Part shown: positions 35,886 to 44,279 of the stretch, piece after piece
Numbering within the stretch: the first letter of the stretch is position 1
How the letters are laid out: the number at the start of each line of letters is the position of its first letter
NCBI RefSeq assembly: GCF_037137075.1
Contig: NZ_JBBBNV010000005.1
Coordinates: forward strand, 113,640 to 177,639
Source of the DNA: JBBBNV01 sp037137075
Lineage (GTDB): Bacteria > Bacillota > Bacilli > Paenibacillales > NBRC-103111
Direction of reading: 5' to 3'
DNA: 64,000 nt
The notes under the pieces: model-generated
Databases searched by the model: none
Told to the model about the DNA's origin: nothing
The model's input: only the letters and a program-made list of their open reading frames with translations
Program-made: the position numbers and the translations under genes

Positions 35886-36632
35886 ATGGCGGATTACAAA
35901 TTGATTGCGCTGGACATGGATGGCACCCTCCTCAGGGAGGATAAGGAAATTTCCGAATTGAACAAAACGTGGATTCACCGCGCCGAGGCAGCCGGAATGA
36001 CGGTTATGATGTCCACCGGCCGGGGAATTTTCAGCACAATGCCTTATATCGAGCAGCTTCAGCTGGGCAGTCCGATTATTACATCCAATGGCAGCGAGGT
36101 TTGGAAGGCGCCCGGGGCCATTCACCGCCGGGAGCTGCTCCGTGCTGAGGAAGTGCGGGAGCTGCATGCGCTGGCTGTCAAGCACGATACATGGTACTGG
36201 GCATACAGTGTGGAGGGGCTGTTTAACCGGGACAATTGGTGTGAGGACGTAGAGAGCCAGGAATGGCTGAAATTCGGTTACTACACAGAAGAGGACGATA
36301 CGCTTGCCGAGGTCCATGCCGCACTGAAAGCACGGGGCGGACTGGAGCTGACGAACTCCCATCCGAGCAATATCGAGGTGAACCCGCAGGGCGTGAGTAA
36401 AGCAAGCGCCGTAGAGGAGGTGTGCCGCCTGCTTGGCATCGGCATGCACCAGGTGGTCGCTATGGGAGACAGTTTGAACGATTTGGCGGTGATTCGTGCC
36501 GCCGGTCTTGGAGTGGCGATGGGCAATGCCCAGGATGCGGTCAAGGCGGATGCCGATCTGGTTACCGCCACCAACGAAGAAGATGGCGTGGCTTTGGTGA
36601 TTCGTGACATTTTGGAAGGAAGGCTGGCATAG
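35886..36632 (+). CDS. Cof-type HAD phosphatase
   Basis: A 248-residue soluble phosphatase of HAD subfamily IIB. Motif I is LDMDGTLL near residue 8, motif II Ser/Thr is in MSTGRGIF, and motif IV is VAMGDSLNDLAVIRAAG near 195. The cap lies between motifs II and III. Cof-type enzymes remove phosphate from sugar phosphates, FMN or pyridoxal phosphate; the substrate here is unknown. It follows asnB by 17 bases with GGACGGGAGATG as binding site and precedes the DUF456 gene by two bases, so all three form one operon. Confidence 0.9.
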   Translation: MADYKLIALDMDGTLLREDKEISELNKTWIHRAEAAGMTVMMSTGRGIFSTMPYIEQLQLGSPIITSNGSEVWKAPGAIHRRELLRAEEVRELHALAVKHDTWYWAYSVEGLFNRDNWCEDVESQEWLKFGYYTEEDDTLAEVHAALKARGGLELTNSHPSNIEVNPQGVSKASAVEEVCRLLGIGMHQVVAMGDSLNDLAVIRAAGLGVAMGNAQDAVKADADLVTATNEEDGVALVIRDILEGRLA

Positions 36633-36634
36633 CT

Positions 36635-37117
36635 GTGGATATTGTAGGCTGGATTTTGGTCATCCTTTTATTCGCGATCGGTATGGCGGGCACAGTGTAT
36701 CCGGTCCTGCCCGGGGCACTGGCGATTTATGCCGCATTTTTCGTGTACGGCTGGTTTTTCAGCTTTGAGAAATTCGGGATCTGGTTCTGGCTTATTCAGA
36801 CGACGATATTCATCGGCCTTATGGTGGCGGATTATATCGTGAGCGCGCTCGGAGTCAAGAAATTCGGCGGCACCCGGGCATCGGTTATCGGCAGCACGAT
36901 AGGTATTATTGTGGGACCGTTCGTTATACCTGTCATTGGGCTGCTTGCGGGACCGTTTGTGGGGGCTTTTATCGGCGAAGCGTTGACCGGAGCCGGACTG
37001 CGGCAGTCGGCCATGGCGGGTCTTGGCGGACTGGTCGGTTTTTTGGGAAGTGTCGTTGTGAAGGTTATTTTCCAGCTGCTCATGATTATACTGTTTGTTG
37101 TCTGGATTCTGGTATAA
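36635..37117 (+). CDS. DUF456 membrane protein
   Basis: A 160-residue membrane protein starting at GTG two bases after the preceding stop. The sequence shows the DUF456 pattern: VGWILVILLFAIGMAGTVYPVLPG at the start, then AADYIVSALGVKKFGG-like and IGIIVGPFVIPVIGLLAGPFVGAF. It has about four to five hydrophobic segments, with glycine zippers. Function is unknown. Confidence 0.85.
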   Translation: MDIVGWILVILLFAIGMAGTVYPVLPGALAIYAAFFVYGWFFSFEKFGIWFWLIQTTIFIGLMVADYIVSALGVKKFGGTRASVIGSTIGIIVGPFVIPVIGLLAGPFVGAFIGEALTGAGLRQSAMAGLGGLVGFLGSVVVKVIFQLLMIILFVVWILV

Positions 37118-37118
37118 T
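37110..37118 (+). promoter_or_regulatory. Extended -10 promoter of the ThuA-like gene
   Basis: TGGTATAAT at 37110-37118 overlaps the end of the DUF456 gene and lies 43 bases before the ThuA-like start. The -35 region is weak (ACTGTT at 37090-37095). Confidence 0.55.
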
Positions 37119-37160
37119 AGACGGCGTGAGTCCATTTCAATCGTCTGGGGAGATGAAGAG

Positions 37161-37889
37161 ATGCTGAATGTGACCGTATGGAACGAGAATGTGCATGAAC
37201 GCGAGAACCCGAAATGCGCCGAGATTTACCCCGAAGGCATTCATGGCGCTTTGGCAAACGGCATTCGGAGAGACGGCTGGAGTGTGCGGACAGCGACACT
37301 TGATCAGCCGGAGCACGGCCTCAGTGAAGAGGTTCTGAACGGGACGGATGTGCTTGTTTGGTGGGGACACCGCGCCCACGATCATGTGGCGGATTACATT
37401 GTGGATCGAGTGCAGCGCCGAGTGCTGGAAGGTATGGGTCTGGTCGTGCTGCATTCCGGGCATTTCTCCAAAATCTTCAAAAGATTGACGGGAACCTCCT
37501 GCGATTTGAAATGGCGCGAAGCTGGGGAGAAGGAACGAATTTGGGTCGTCAACCCGGGGCATCCGATTGCCGCCGGGCTTGGGCAATACATCGAGATTCC
37601 GCATGAGGAAATGTACGGAGAGCATTTTGACATTCCGGCACCGGATGAGCTCATTTTTGTCAGCTGGTTTGAGGGCGGGGAAGTGTTTCGCAGCGGCTGC
37701 ACATTTACGCGCGGGCAGGGGAAAATTTTTTACTTCCGCCCCGGTCACGAGACGTATCCGACCTATCATCACCCGGATGTGCTGAAAATTATCGGCAACG
37801 GCGTTCAGTGGGCCGGACAGCCCGGCGGCGCAAGACCGGTGTACGGCAATCATCAGCCGCTGGAGCAGCTGCGGGGCGGGCAAGGCTAG
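37161..37889 (+). CDS. ThuA-domain protein
   Basis: A 242-residue protein of the ThuA (trehalose utilisation) family, a glutamine-amidotransferase-like fold. The ATG at 37161 has GGGGAGATGAAGAG just upstream; the open frame back to 37095 runs through the promoter. Family marks are VTVWNENVHERENPKCAEIYP at the start, DVLVWWGHRAHD near 70, GLVVLHSGHFSK near 100 and GKIFYFRPGHETYPTYHHP near 200. The biochemical role of ThuA proteins is not established; they are linked to sugar metabolism. It is a single-gene unit with its own promoter. Confidence 0.88.
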   Translation: MLNVTVWNENVHERENPKCAEIYPEGIHGALANGIRRDGWSVRTATLDQPEHGLSEEVLNGTDVLVWWGHRAHDHVADYIVDRVQRRVLEGMGLVVLHSGHFSKIFKRLTGTSCDLKWREAGEKERIWVVNPGHPIAAGLGQYIEIPHEEMYGEHFDIPAPDELIFVSWFEGGEVFRSGCTFTRGQGKIFYFRPGHETYPTYHHPDVLKIIGNGVQWAGQPGGARPVYGNHQPLEQLRGGQG

Positions 37890-37980
37890 TAGTTAAAGGG
37901 CACGCGGGGATGGGTTTGCGATTTGCACCATGATACTTTCGTCCGGCTAATAACGGCTTTGTTCGAATTATAGATAAAAA

Positions 37981-37999
37981 TGGAATATTGGATATTCCA
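37981..37999. repeat. Inverted repeat, possible operator
   Basis: TGGAATAT (37981-37988) and ATATTCCA (37992-37999) form a perfect 8-bp inverted repeat with a 3-base centre. It lies in an AT-rich stretch before the terminator and has the look of a repressor site, but no regulator is assigned. Confidence 0.6.
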
Positions 38000-38005
38000 A
38001 AGCGT

Positions 38006-38030
38006 AAAGCCGCTGCATGAAGCGGCTTTT
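38006..38030 (+). terminator. Rho-independent terminator
   Basis: AAAGCCGC pairs with GCGGCTTTT around TGCATGAA. It ends the ThuA-like gene transcript. Confidence 0.85.
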
Positions 38031-38238
38031 CGGTTTTTCAGGCCTGTGGCCGGACTCGCAGCGTTTCCGGTACCGGCTTCTTATTTGAGCTTGCGGCTGG
38101 AGGCTTCGCCGAACCGGGATATGTGCTTAGCAGGTTCTCCGGGCAAGGACGATGCTGCCGGCCGTTGCAACTTATAGAACGGGCAGCTTCCCGGAAGAGC
38201 GGGCGGCTGCCGGCGTTTACCTCGGGAGGCTTTTTGCT

Positions 38239-39912
38239 TTGATCAAAAAAGATTCATTACTTAAAGGCACGCTCATTTTGGCATTGGCTGCTTTTACAGC
38301 GCGCTTCCTTGGGGTGTTTCAGCGCGTTCCGCTGCAAAACCTGCTGGATGATAGCGGAATGGCTACGTTCAGCATTGCGAATAACATTTATTTGCTTTTG
38401 CTGCCGATTGCCACAGCAGGCATTCCCAGCACGGTCAGCAAGCTTATTTCGGAGAAAACCGCGCTCGGCCGGGAGGCCGAGGCGGCACAAATATTCCGGG
38501 CGGCCGTCTGGTTTGCCGTGGTATCAGGGCTGGTAATAACTGCGTTCCTGTACCTGTTCGCGCCGTACTATGCGGTGAATATCGCGCATGATGCGGATGC
38601 GGTGCCCGCCATACAGATGCTGGCTCCAGCGCTGCTCTTATTCCCGGTGATTGCTATTATGCGGGGGTATTTTCAAGGACGGCAAATGATGATGGCGGGG
38701 GGCTTGTCCCAAATTATTGAGCAGATCGCCCGCGTGGTGACGGCGATTGTGCTGGCGTATGTCCTGCTTGCTTGGGGATATGGCCGGGCAACGGCCGTGG
38801 CGGGGGCTTCCTTCGGCGGCGTGTTCGGCGCGGTGGGTGCCTTTGTCGTGATGATGTGGTTTTGGCGCAGGCTCAAGCGGACGGAAGTCTCGGCGGCTTC
38901 GGCGAATGCAGGGCACATATCCGAACGGGCGGGGAAGGAGACGCTGCCGCGCTACAGGGAAATATACCGCACACTGCTCAGCTTGTCGATTCCGATCAGC
39001 CTGATTTCACTGGCGATTCCATTCATTTATTTTATCGATACTTCGATTACGATTCTGCTGCTGAAGGGACAAGCCGGGGAAGCGGCCGCGAAAGATATAC
39101 TGGGCGTGCTTTCCGGACGGGCACAGTCCATTTCCGGTATACCGCCGGTGCTCGCTATCGCTCTCAGTCAATCGATTGTGCCGATTATATCTGCGGCCTA
39201 CGCCCGCAAAGAGATTCAGGAGGCGGAGCGGCAGGCATCCCTTGCCCTTCGGCTGGCGTTGCTTAGCGGGCTTCCGCTCATCGTTGCCCTGATTGCTGCT
39301 GCGCGTCCCCTTAACGGGCTGTTGTTTTCCGATACGGACGGTACCGGCATGATTATGCTGATGACGGCAAGCTCTTTGTTCCAAATCACGATGCTGGTCT
39401 CCGGCTCGATTCTGATGGGAATGGGTCAGGTCCGGAAGCAAATCGGCTATGTGCTGGCCGGGGTTATTCTGAAGCTGGCCCTTAGCTTCCTGCTGGCGCC
39501 GTACCTTGGCGTGTACGGCATTATTTGCGCGACAATCGTCTGCTTCCTGCTCATGACCCAATTGAACCTGCGGCTTATTCGCCGGACACTGCCGGTGAGG
39601 ATTTTGGGCCGCCGCTGGGCCGGCATGCTGGTAACGATTGCCGTTATGCTTGCGGCAGGATTAGGCCTGGACGCGCTGGTCAGCTCCTTTGTACATCCAT
39701 TTGGCGGCGGCTCAGGGGCTGTCTCCAGGCTCGATTTCGGAGTTCAGGCCATCTTGGTCGGCATGGTGAGCGGGGCATTGTATCCGCTGCTGCTGGCGGC
39801 TACCCGTGTTATCGGCAAGGAGGATATAGCCAGCTTCCCTGCGCCGCTGCGCAGGCTGATTCAGCGGGCAGCCAAGCTGCTCGGACGCGGCGGCGCGGGC
39901 AGCCGGGGATAA
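38239..39912 (+). CDS. Polysaccharide or lipid flippase of the SpoVB/YtgP/MurJ superfamily
   Basis: A 557-residue membrane protein with about 14 hydrophobic segments. The TTG at 38239 follows GGGAGG nine bases upstream; the frame is open 29 codons further but that part is not membrane-like. The N terminus (LKGTLILALAAFTARFLGVFQRVPLQNLL) and GIPSTVSKLISE near residue 78 match the SpoVB/YtgP branch of the MOP flippase superfamily, which moves lipid-linked wall or polysaccharide precursors or acts at sporulation. The substrate cannot be told. A fairly charged loop near residues 220-240 is the only long soluble stretch. Confidence 0.85.
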   Translation: MIKKDSLLKGTLILALAAFTARFLGVFQRVPLQNLLDDSGMATFSIANNIYLLLLPIATAGIPSTVSKLISEKTALGREAEAAQIFRAAVWFAVVSGLVITAFLYLFAPYYAVNIAHDADAVPAIQMLAPALLLFPVIAIMRGYFQGRQMMMAGGLSQIIEQIARVVTAIVLAYVLLAWGYGRATAVAGASFGGVFGAVGAFVVMMWFWRRLKRTEVSAASANAGHISERAGKETLPRYREIYRTLLSLSIPISLISLAIPFIYFIDTSITILLLKGQAGEAAAKDILGVLSGRAQSISGIPPVLAIALSQSIVPIISAAYARKEIQEAERQASLALRLALLSGLPLIVALIAAARPLNGLLFSDTDGTGMIMLMTASSLFQITMLVSGSILMGMGQVRKQIGYVLAGVILKLALSFLLAPYLGVYGIICATIVCFLLMTQLNLRLIRRTLPVRILGRRWAGMLVTIAVMLAAGLGLDALVSSFVHPFGGGSGAVSRLDFGVQAILVGMVSGALYPLLLAATRVIGKEDIASFPAPLRRLIQRAAKLLGRGGAGSRG

Positions 39913-40016
39913 CGGTCGCTTGCAGCCCTGCAGCCTGATGCCGGGGAGGAACGCGCTTCGGCCGACCGCCACTCAGTGCCGCAACACGCGATCGGTTCTC
40001 GCGCGTTGGAAGCCGG

Positions 40017-41525
40017 CTACAGCAGCTTTTTACCGATGACGGCCAGCTCAATGGCCTGCAGGCTATAGCAGTATTCACTGGTCATTTCATACGAGTCCGG
40101 CAACTCCGGTGAATTCAAATATGCGAATGCGGAAAGGTCGCTGCACCAGTCGAAGCGCTCGACAGGTGGCAGCGGCCTATTCGGCCATGCGGCGGTCAGC
40201 TCCGGGCTATACAGCGGCGCAGCACCGGGGCGGAGTCGGCAGCTACCGAGGAGCCGCTCATCCCGGTATTCACCGGCATCGGCATCAGGATCGGCCTTGG
40301 ACGGTGAGGCCGTGGTTGCACCCGAACGGACGGATCCACTTCTTTTCATGTTGCCCGCAGCTCCCCGCGCGCTATTCGGCGCGGCAAGACGGTGGCTGAC
40401 CACAGCCGTATCCGCTTTGCCGGCGGCCGGCTCTGATCGCACAGAGGAGCGCAGGTCTGGCCTGCTGGCAGATGGGCTGCGGTAAACCCCGGGCTGAGAC
40501 ACGTCGCCCGTACTGCGGGTGCTTCCGCTGCGGGTGAACAGCTGCGGCCAAACATCGGCTCTGGAGCCTGTATGGGGCTGTGCCGCAGCGAAGCGCTGAA
40601 CACCCTGAAGCACCTGCGGAAGACCGAACAACATCGCATACAAGGCTTTTCCGATTTCAATCCGTTCCTTCAGGCTTTCAAACCTGTCTACTACAATCCC
40701 GGCCAGCCGGGGCAGCGTGCTTTGCCGACATTCGTAGGGGAATACGACTTGATTCAACTGCAGGAGGCTTTGGGTTTGAAAAAACCACGCGTCAAGCACG
40801 TCCCGCCTGACCTCGGGCTGCTGTATCACCCGCTGTTCAATATAATGCTGCTCATTAATAATGAGGCTTACCGTTACCAAAGGGCTGCAGCCGGTAATCC
40901 AGAACCGATCCCATACCGGTTCCATAAACCGGGAGACGTGAAACTGCGGCAGCAAATGAAACAGGCTCCGCCCTGTTCTCCGGCTTTCGGCATATAGCAG
41001 CAATTGGGGATAAGCGTCCTGAAAAATGAGGGCGTTCGCCTTTTCCAGCATAGCGAATAATGCTTCGGTATCAGCCGCAGTAAGCAGTCTGGGCAGCAGC
41101 TCCCCTTTCAAATCGGTCATGTTCCAGCCGCTGTTGCGGGACACCGTATGCGCCAGCAGAGCCCAGTGCAGCTCAGGATGCCGCTTGTATACGTCATAAT
41201 AAGCTGCCGTGCGGGTGACATTGTTCAGATTGGCTTGTGCGGTTGCACGGCGAATCTGTGCAATGACCTGATGATCCTCTGCCCGGATCGGCCGATCGGC
41301 AGCAGGCTGACCGGCTCCATAAGACGCCTGAATTGATTGCAGCCTGCGCCGCAGCCTGTTCAGCTCATGACGCGGAATGGTGAGTGGTACAGCAGGAACA
41401 CCGTGCAGCCACTGGCCTGCCTTTTGCATGGCAGTCATGAACAATTGGCCCGGCAAATGAAGCAGCTTATGCCAAAGCTCGGCCCGGAGCTTGGCTTTTT
41501 CAGACGAATTCCCATTCGCGCTCAT
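40017..41525 (-). CDS. DUF2515 (YppC-like) protein
   Basis: A 502-residue soluble protein. The core (about 60-310) has NNVTRTAAYYDVYKRHPELH, WALLAHTVSRNSGWNMTDLK and FQDAYPQLLLYAESRR, which I recognise as the DUF2515 pattern of B. subtilis YppC; the function is unknown. B. subtilis YppC is much shorter. Here a Ser/Pro/Ala-rich low-complexity insert of about 110 residues (about 320-430) precedes a conserved-looking C-terminal tail (PPVERFDWCSDLSAFAYLNS). The insert is GC-rich and probably disordered. The gene converges with the flippase gene and diverges from the lipoprotein gene. Confidence 0.7.
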   Translation of the reverse strand: MSANGNSSEKAKLRAELWHKLLHLPGQLFMTAMQKAGQWLHGVPAVPLTIPRHELNRLRRRLQSIQASYGAGQPAADRPIRAEDHQVIAQIRRATAQANLNNVTRTAAYYDVYKRHPELHWALLAHTVSRNSGWNMTDLKGELLPRLLTAADTEALFAMLEKANALIFQDAYPQLLLYAESRRTGRSLFHLLPQFHVSRFMEPVWDRFWITGCSPLVTVSLIINEQHYIEQRVIQQPEVRRDVLDAWFFQTQSLLQLNQVVFPYECRQSTLPRLAGIVVDRFESLKERIEIGKALYAMLFGLPQVLQGVQRFAAAQPHTGSRADVWPQLFTRSGSTRSTGDVSQPGVYRSPSASRPDLRSSVRSEPAAGKADTAVVSHRLAAPNSARGAAGNMKRSGSVRSGATTASPSKADPDADAGEYRDERLLGSCRLRPGAAPLYSPELTAAWPNRPLPPVERFDWCSDLSAFAYLNSPELPDSYEMTSEYCYSLQAIELAVIGKKLL

Positions 41526-41759
41526 CTCGCAGTCGCTCCTTCTTCATTAACTGGGAATGCGGGGTACGCGGCTATAAGGAGGCCGGCGATTATACCGGCC
41601 GCAGCCGGTTTTGCCGCGCTTTTAGTGTATGCTGCTGGAAGCCGGACCAAGAAGTTAATTTCTAGTAAAAAAAGTGCATCTTTTTGCCGGTTCGAACGTA
41701 TATAAGTTGTGGTGCATGTCCATGGGAGGACAACGAAAACCGGAGAGGAGACCAAAACA

Positions 41760-43325
41760 TTGAAGAGTAAGCATTGGAAGTTTCGCATTATGGCCGCTTT
41801 TTTGGTGCTAGCGATTGTACTGACAGGATGTCAGCCCGTCGGAGGGCTGGATTTAAACAAAGCATTTCTTAACGGACTAGATGTTCAATCGATGGAAGGC
41901 CGTACGGAGGTATCGCTGCATTTTGATGTTGATTCAGCTACGATGACGGATGAACAGAAGACGCTGCTTGCCCTGGTAAAGGACATGAAGTTCAGCCTTG
42001 ACTCCGTTAAGATGCAGGATCAACAGACGATGTCGCTGAAAGGAACCTTTACTTACGGTCGAGGCAGCATTCCGTTCCAGATGTATCTGGCAGATAACAA
42101 ATACTACATTCAAGTCGAGGGCTTGAGCAAGACGCTTGTGTATGACCCGATTGCGGCTATCGCTTCGACTTCAGGCGAAACCGAGGCGGACGTCCTGGCG
42201 CGGATTGAAGCGGTTCAGGAGTCGACCCAGGAGCAAATTCAAGTATTAACCCGCAAAATCGCCGGGTATGCGATAACCAATCTGCCTAACCCGATGGATG
42301 TGAAGCTGGAGCAAGTGCAGCGTACAATTAACAATGAACAGCTGTCCTTAAGCAAAGTATCGGCGAGCGTATCGGGCGAAGAAATGCCGAAGCTGTTCGT
42401 AGGCTTCCTGAAAAATGTGCTGGCGGACGAGCAGGGGCTTAACCAGTTCCTGGACGAGCTGATTGATTTTGTTCTTCTCATTCAGGAAAATATCGAGAGC
42501 ACAATGACTGCGGAAGAGAAAGAGCAGCTGTCCAGCCAAGGGCCGCTCGGTATGCTGAAGGAAGATCGTGAAACGGCTGCCATGCTGCTTCGTACGATGG
42601 TACGCGGTGCGCTGCAGGAGATGGTAAATAATGCAAGCGAGCTGGACGCAAGCCAATTGACTTTCCTGAAAGCCATGAACGTGAAAGCATCGATTTATTA
42701 TGACAGCAATTTGTTGGAACGTGCATCTGAGTATGAAATGACAATCACTCCGCCTGAAGGTATTGAAACGGGCGGTCTGAAAACCTTTCGGATTGCAATC
42801 AATAATGAAGTATGGAACATGAACAAGCCTGTGCAGGCTGACGTTATTGATTCGTCTCGCGGTCAGCTTGTGATGTCATCGGATTTGTCTGCACGTGAAG
42901 TGCTTGGCCAATTCGATCCGAGCTCGGTGGCGTACAAGCTGTTGAAGGAAGATTTGAAGGTCAACCGCCAGATGGTCGTGCTGTTTATGAACGATGAGTA
43001 TTCGGATGGAACGACAAAACCGTACATTGTGGAGGGGAACACATATGTACCTGCTCGTTTCGTATCGGAGCAGCTCAAAGCTGAGGTCACATGGAATGAC
43101 GAAGCGAAGCAGGCGACCATTTCCGATAAGTTCCTCGGTATTGACATGATACTCACAATCGGCAGCAAGACGGCCCTTGTCAACGGCAAGGCGGTTGAGA
43201 TGGAGGCGGAAGCCCAAATCAAAGAAGGCACAACCTTTGTACCGGTGCGTTTTATTGCCGAACAGCTGGGCGGCACGGTTGATTGGGACGGCGATCTGGG
43301 AATGATCACCATTGTCCGCGAATAG
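41760..43325 (+). CDS. Lipoprotein with copper-amine-oxidase-type C-terminal domains
   Basis: A 521-residue secreted protein. The TTG at 41760 has GGAGAGGAG nine bases upstream; a GTG at 41709 is the alternative. The signal peptide ends in a lipobox (AIVLTG-C, about residue 21). The middle is a long helical and beta domain without recognised motifs. The C-terminal 120 residues hold two tandem units of the copper amine oxidase N-terminal-like domain: GNTYVPARFVSEQLKAEVTW and GTTFVPVRFIAEQLGGTVDW. This domain is a common surface module in Paenibacillus, and the protein is probably wall-associated. It is not an amine oxidase. Confidence 0.82.
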   Translation: MKSKHWKFRIMAAFLVLAIVLTGCQPVGGLDLNKAFLNGLDVQSMEGRTEVSLHFDVDSATMTDEQKTLLALVKDMKFSLDSVKMQDQQTMSLKGTFTYGRGSIPFQMYLADNKYYIQVEGLSKTLVYDPIAAIASTSGETEADVLARIEAVQESTQEQIQVLTRKIAGYAITNLPNPMDVKLEQVQRTINNEQLSLSKVSASVSGEEMPKLFVGFLKNVLADEQGLNQFLDELIDFVLLIQENIESTMTAEEKEQLSSQGPLGMLKEDRETAAMLLRTMVRGALQEMVNNASELDASQLTFLKAMNVKASIYYDSNLLERASEYEMTITPPEGIETGGLKTFRIAINNEVWNMNKPVQADVIDSSRGQLVMSSDLSAREVLGQFDPSSVAYKLLKEDLKVNRQMVVLFMNDEYSDGTTKPYIVEGNTYVPARFVSEQLKAEVTWNDEAKQATISDKFLGIDMILTIGSKTALVNGKAVEMEAEAQIKEGTTFVPVRFIAEQLGGTVDWDGDLGMITIVRE

Positions 43326-43355
43326 ACATCTATCCGTCATGCCTCGTCCCTTCGA

Positions 43356-43384
43356 TTGACAGAAGAAGCGGGGCGTGCTATAAC
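43356..43384 (+). promoter_or_regulatory. Consensus sigma-A promoter of the thioredoxin-like gene
   Basis: TTGACA (43356-43361) and TATAAC (43379-43384) are 17 bases apart, with TGC before the -10. The start of transcription falls in the left arm of the terminator listed next, so the upstream gene's terminator and this gene's promoter overlap. Confidence 0.75.
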
Positions 43385-43433
43385 AGGGACATCATCGACT
43401 GGTAATCAAGCCGTCGAGATGGACCCTGTTTTG
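43382..43433 (+). terminator. Rho-independent terminator overlapping the next promoter
   Basis: AACAGGG, CATC and TCGAC pair with GTCGA, GATG and CCCTGTT, followed by a short T-rich tract. It should end the lipoprotein gene transcript. Confidence 0.7.
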
Positions 43434-43459
43434 CTATTGTACAGAAAGGTGTGGTGGAG

Positions 43460-43798
43460 ATGAAACCAGTTACGACTGAGCAGCAATTCCGGGAGGCAAT
43501 CGCATCGGATAAACCGACGGTAGCTGTATTCAAAACGACATGGTGCAAGGACTGTCATTTTATTGACCCTTTCATGCCGGAAGTAGAGCAGCATTACGCC
43601 GATAAGCTGAATTTTATCGTCATTGACCGTGATGAGCTGCCGGATCTGTGCAGTGAGTACAATATTCTTGGCATTCCTAGCTTCATCGGTTTCCGCAGCG
43701 GCAATGAATTGTCCCGGTTTGTGAACAAGCTGCGCAAAACGCGTGAGGAGATTGAGCAGTTTTTGGATCAGGTCGTTGAGGCGGCGGCAAACGCGTAA
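43460..43798 (+). CDS. Thioredoxin-like protein with WCKDC motif
   Basis: A 112-residue cytoplasmic protein of thioredoxin fold. The ATG at 43460 is chosen for the GAAAGGTGGTGGAG upstream; a GTG three codons earlier is possible. The redox motif is WCKDC near residue 28 (classical thioredoxin has WCGPC), and the cis-Pro is in LGIPSFIGF near residue 73. A basic-acid pair inside the motif changes redox potential and partner choice. It is a single-gene unit with a consensus promoter. Confidence 0.85.
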   Translation: MKPVTTEQQFREAIASDKPTVAVFKTTWCKDCHFIDPFMPEVEQHYADKLNFIVIDRDELPDLCSEYNILGIPSFIGFRSGNELSRFVNKLRKTREEIEQFLDQVVEAAANA

Positions 43799-44279
43799 TA
43801 AGCGAGCTGTCCGATATCGAATCGCCTGTATCGGGTTGAGTACACGAAGGGCCCCGCATACCAGCGGAGCCCTTTTGCTTTATTTTAGTATTAAGCGCCT
43901 GGTTATTCATGTGCGGCTCTCAGTCATACGATGCTTTCAGCTATTGGACGGCCAGACCTATTTTCCGGTGAGCAGTCCTTTTCTTCGCACAGATTTCAGC
44001 GCACGGTATGGCGCCGCATGTTCGTAGTCAATCTATTCATGAATTGAAAGAGCAATTTGAATTTGTACGATGATAGCTTCTTTTTAAATGTGCAGCGGAT
44101 AAGGATGATTTTTGGAAAAGACGGTCAAGCTGTTACTATACTTTTCACATTTCGGGCCGTACTGTAAGGGTTTCGGAGCTTTGTAACATTTCCGCATGGA
44201 TAAGCCTGACAAATATCGCTATAATGAAACTGGGCAACAGACAACTTTCGCGCATTATACAAATCGAGGTGGTAGCATC
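43799..44279. other. Intergenic region before ctaA
   Basis: 481 bases without a supported gene. It holds the terminator 43849-43876, a possible promoter with TTGGAA (44112) and TATACT (44137-44142), and a TATAAT at 44220-44225 that is the more likely -10 of ctaA. The rest shows nothing recognisable. Confidence 0.55.
43849..43876 (+). terminator. Rho-independent terminator
   Basis: GGGC-CCCGC pairs with GCGG-GCCC around ATACCA, followed by a T-rich tract. It ends the thioredoxin-like gene. Confidence 0.75.

Larger units (their letters stand above)
37890..38238. other. Intergenic region with palindrome and terminator
   Basis: 349 bases without a supported gene. It contains a TGGAATAT-type palindrome and a clear hairpin terminator. 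The rest up to the flippase start shows nothing recognisable except its ribosome binding site GGGAGG. Confidence 0.6.
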
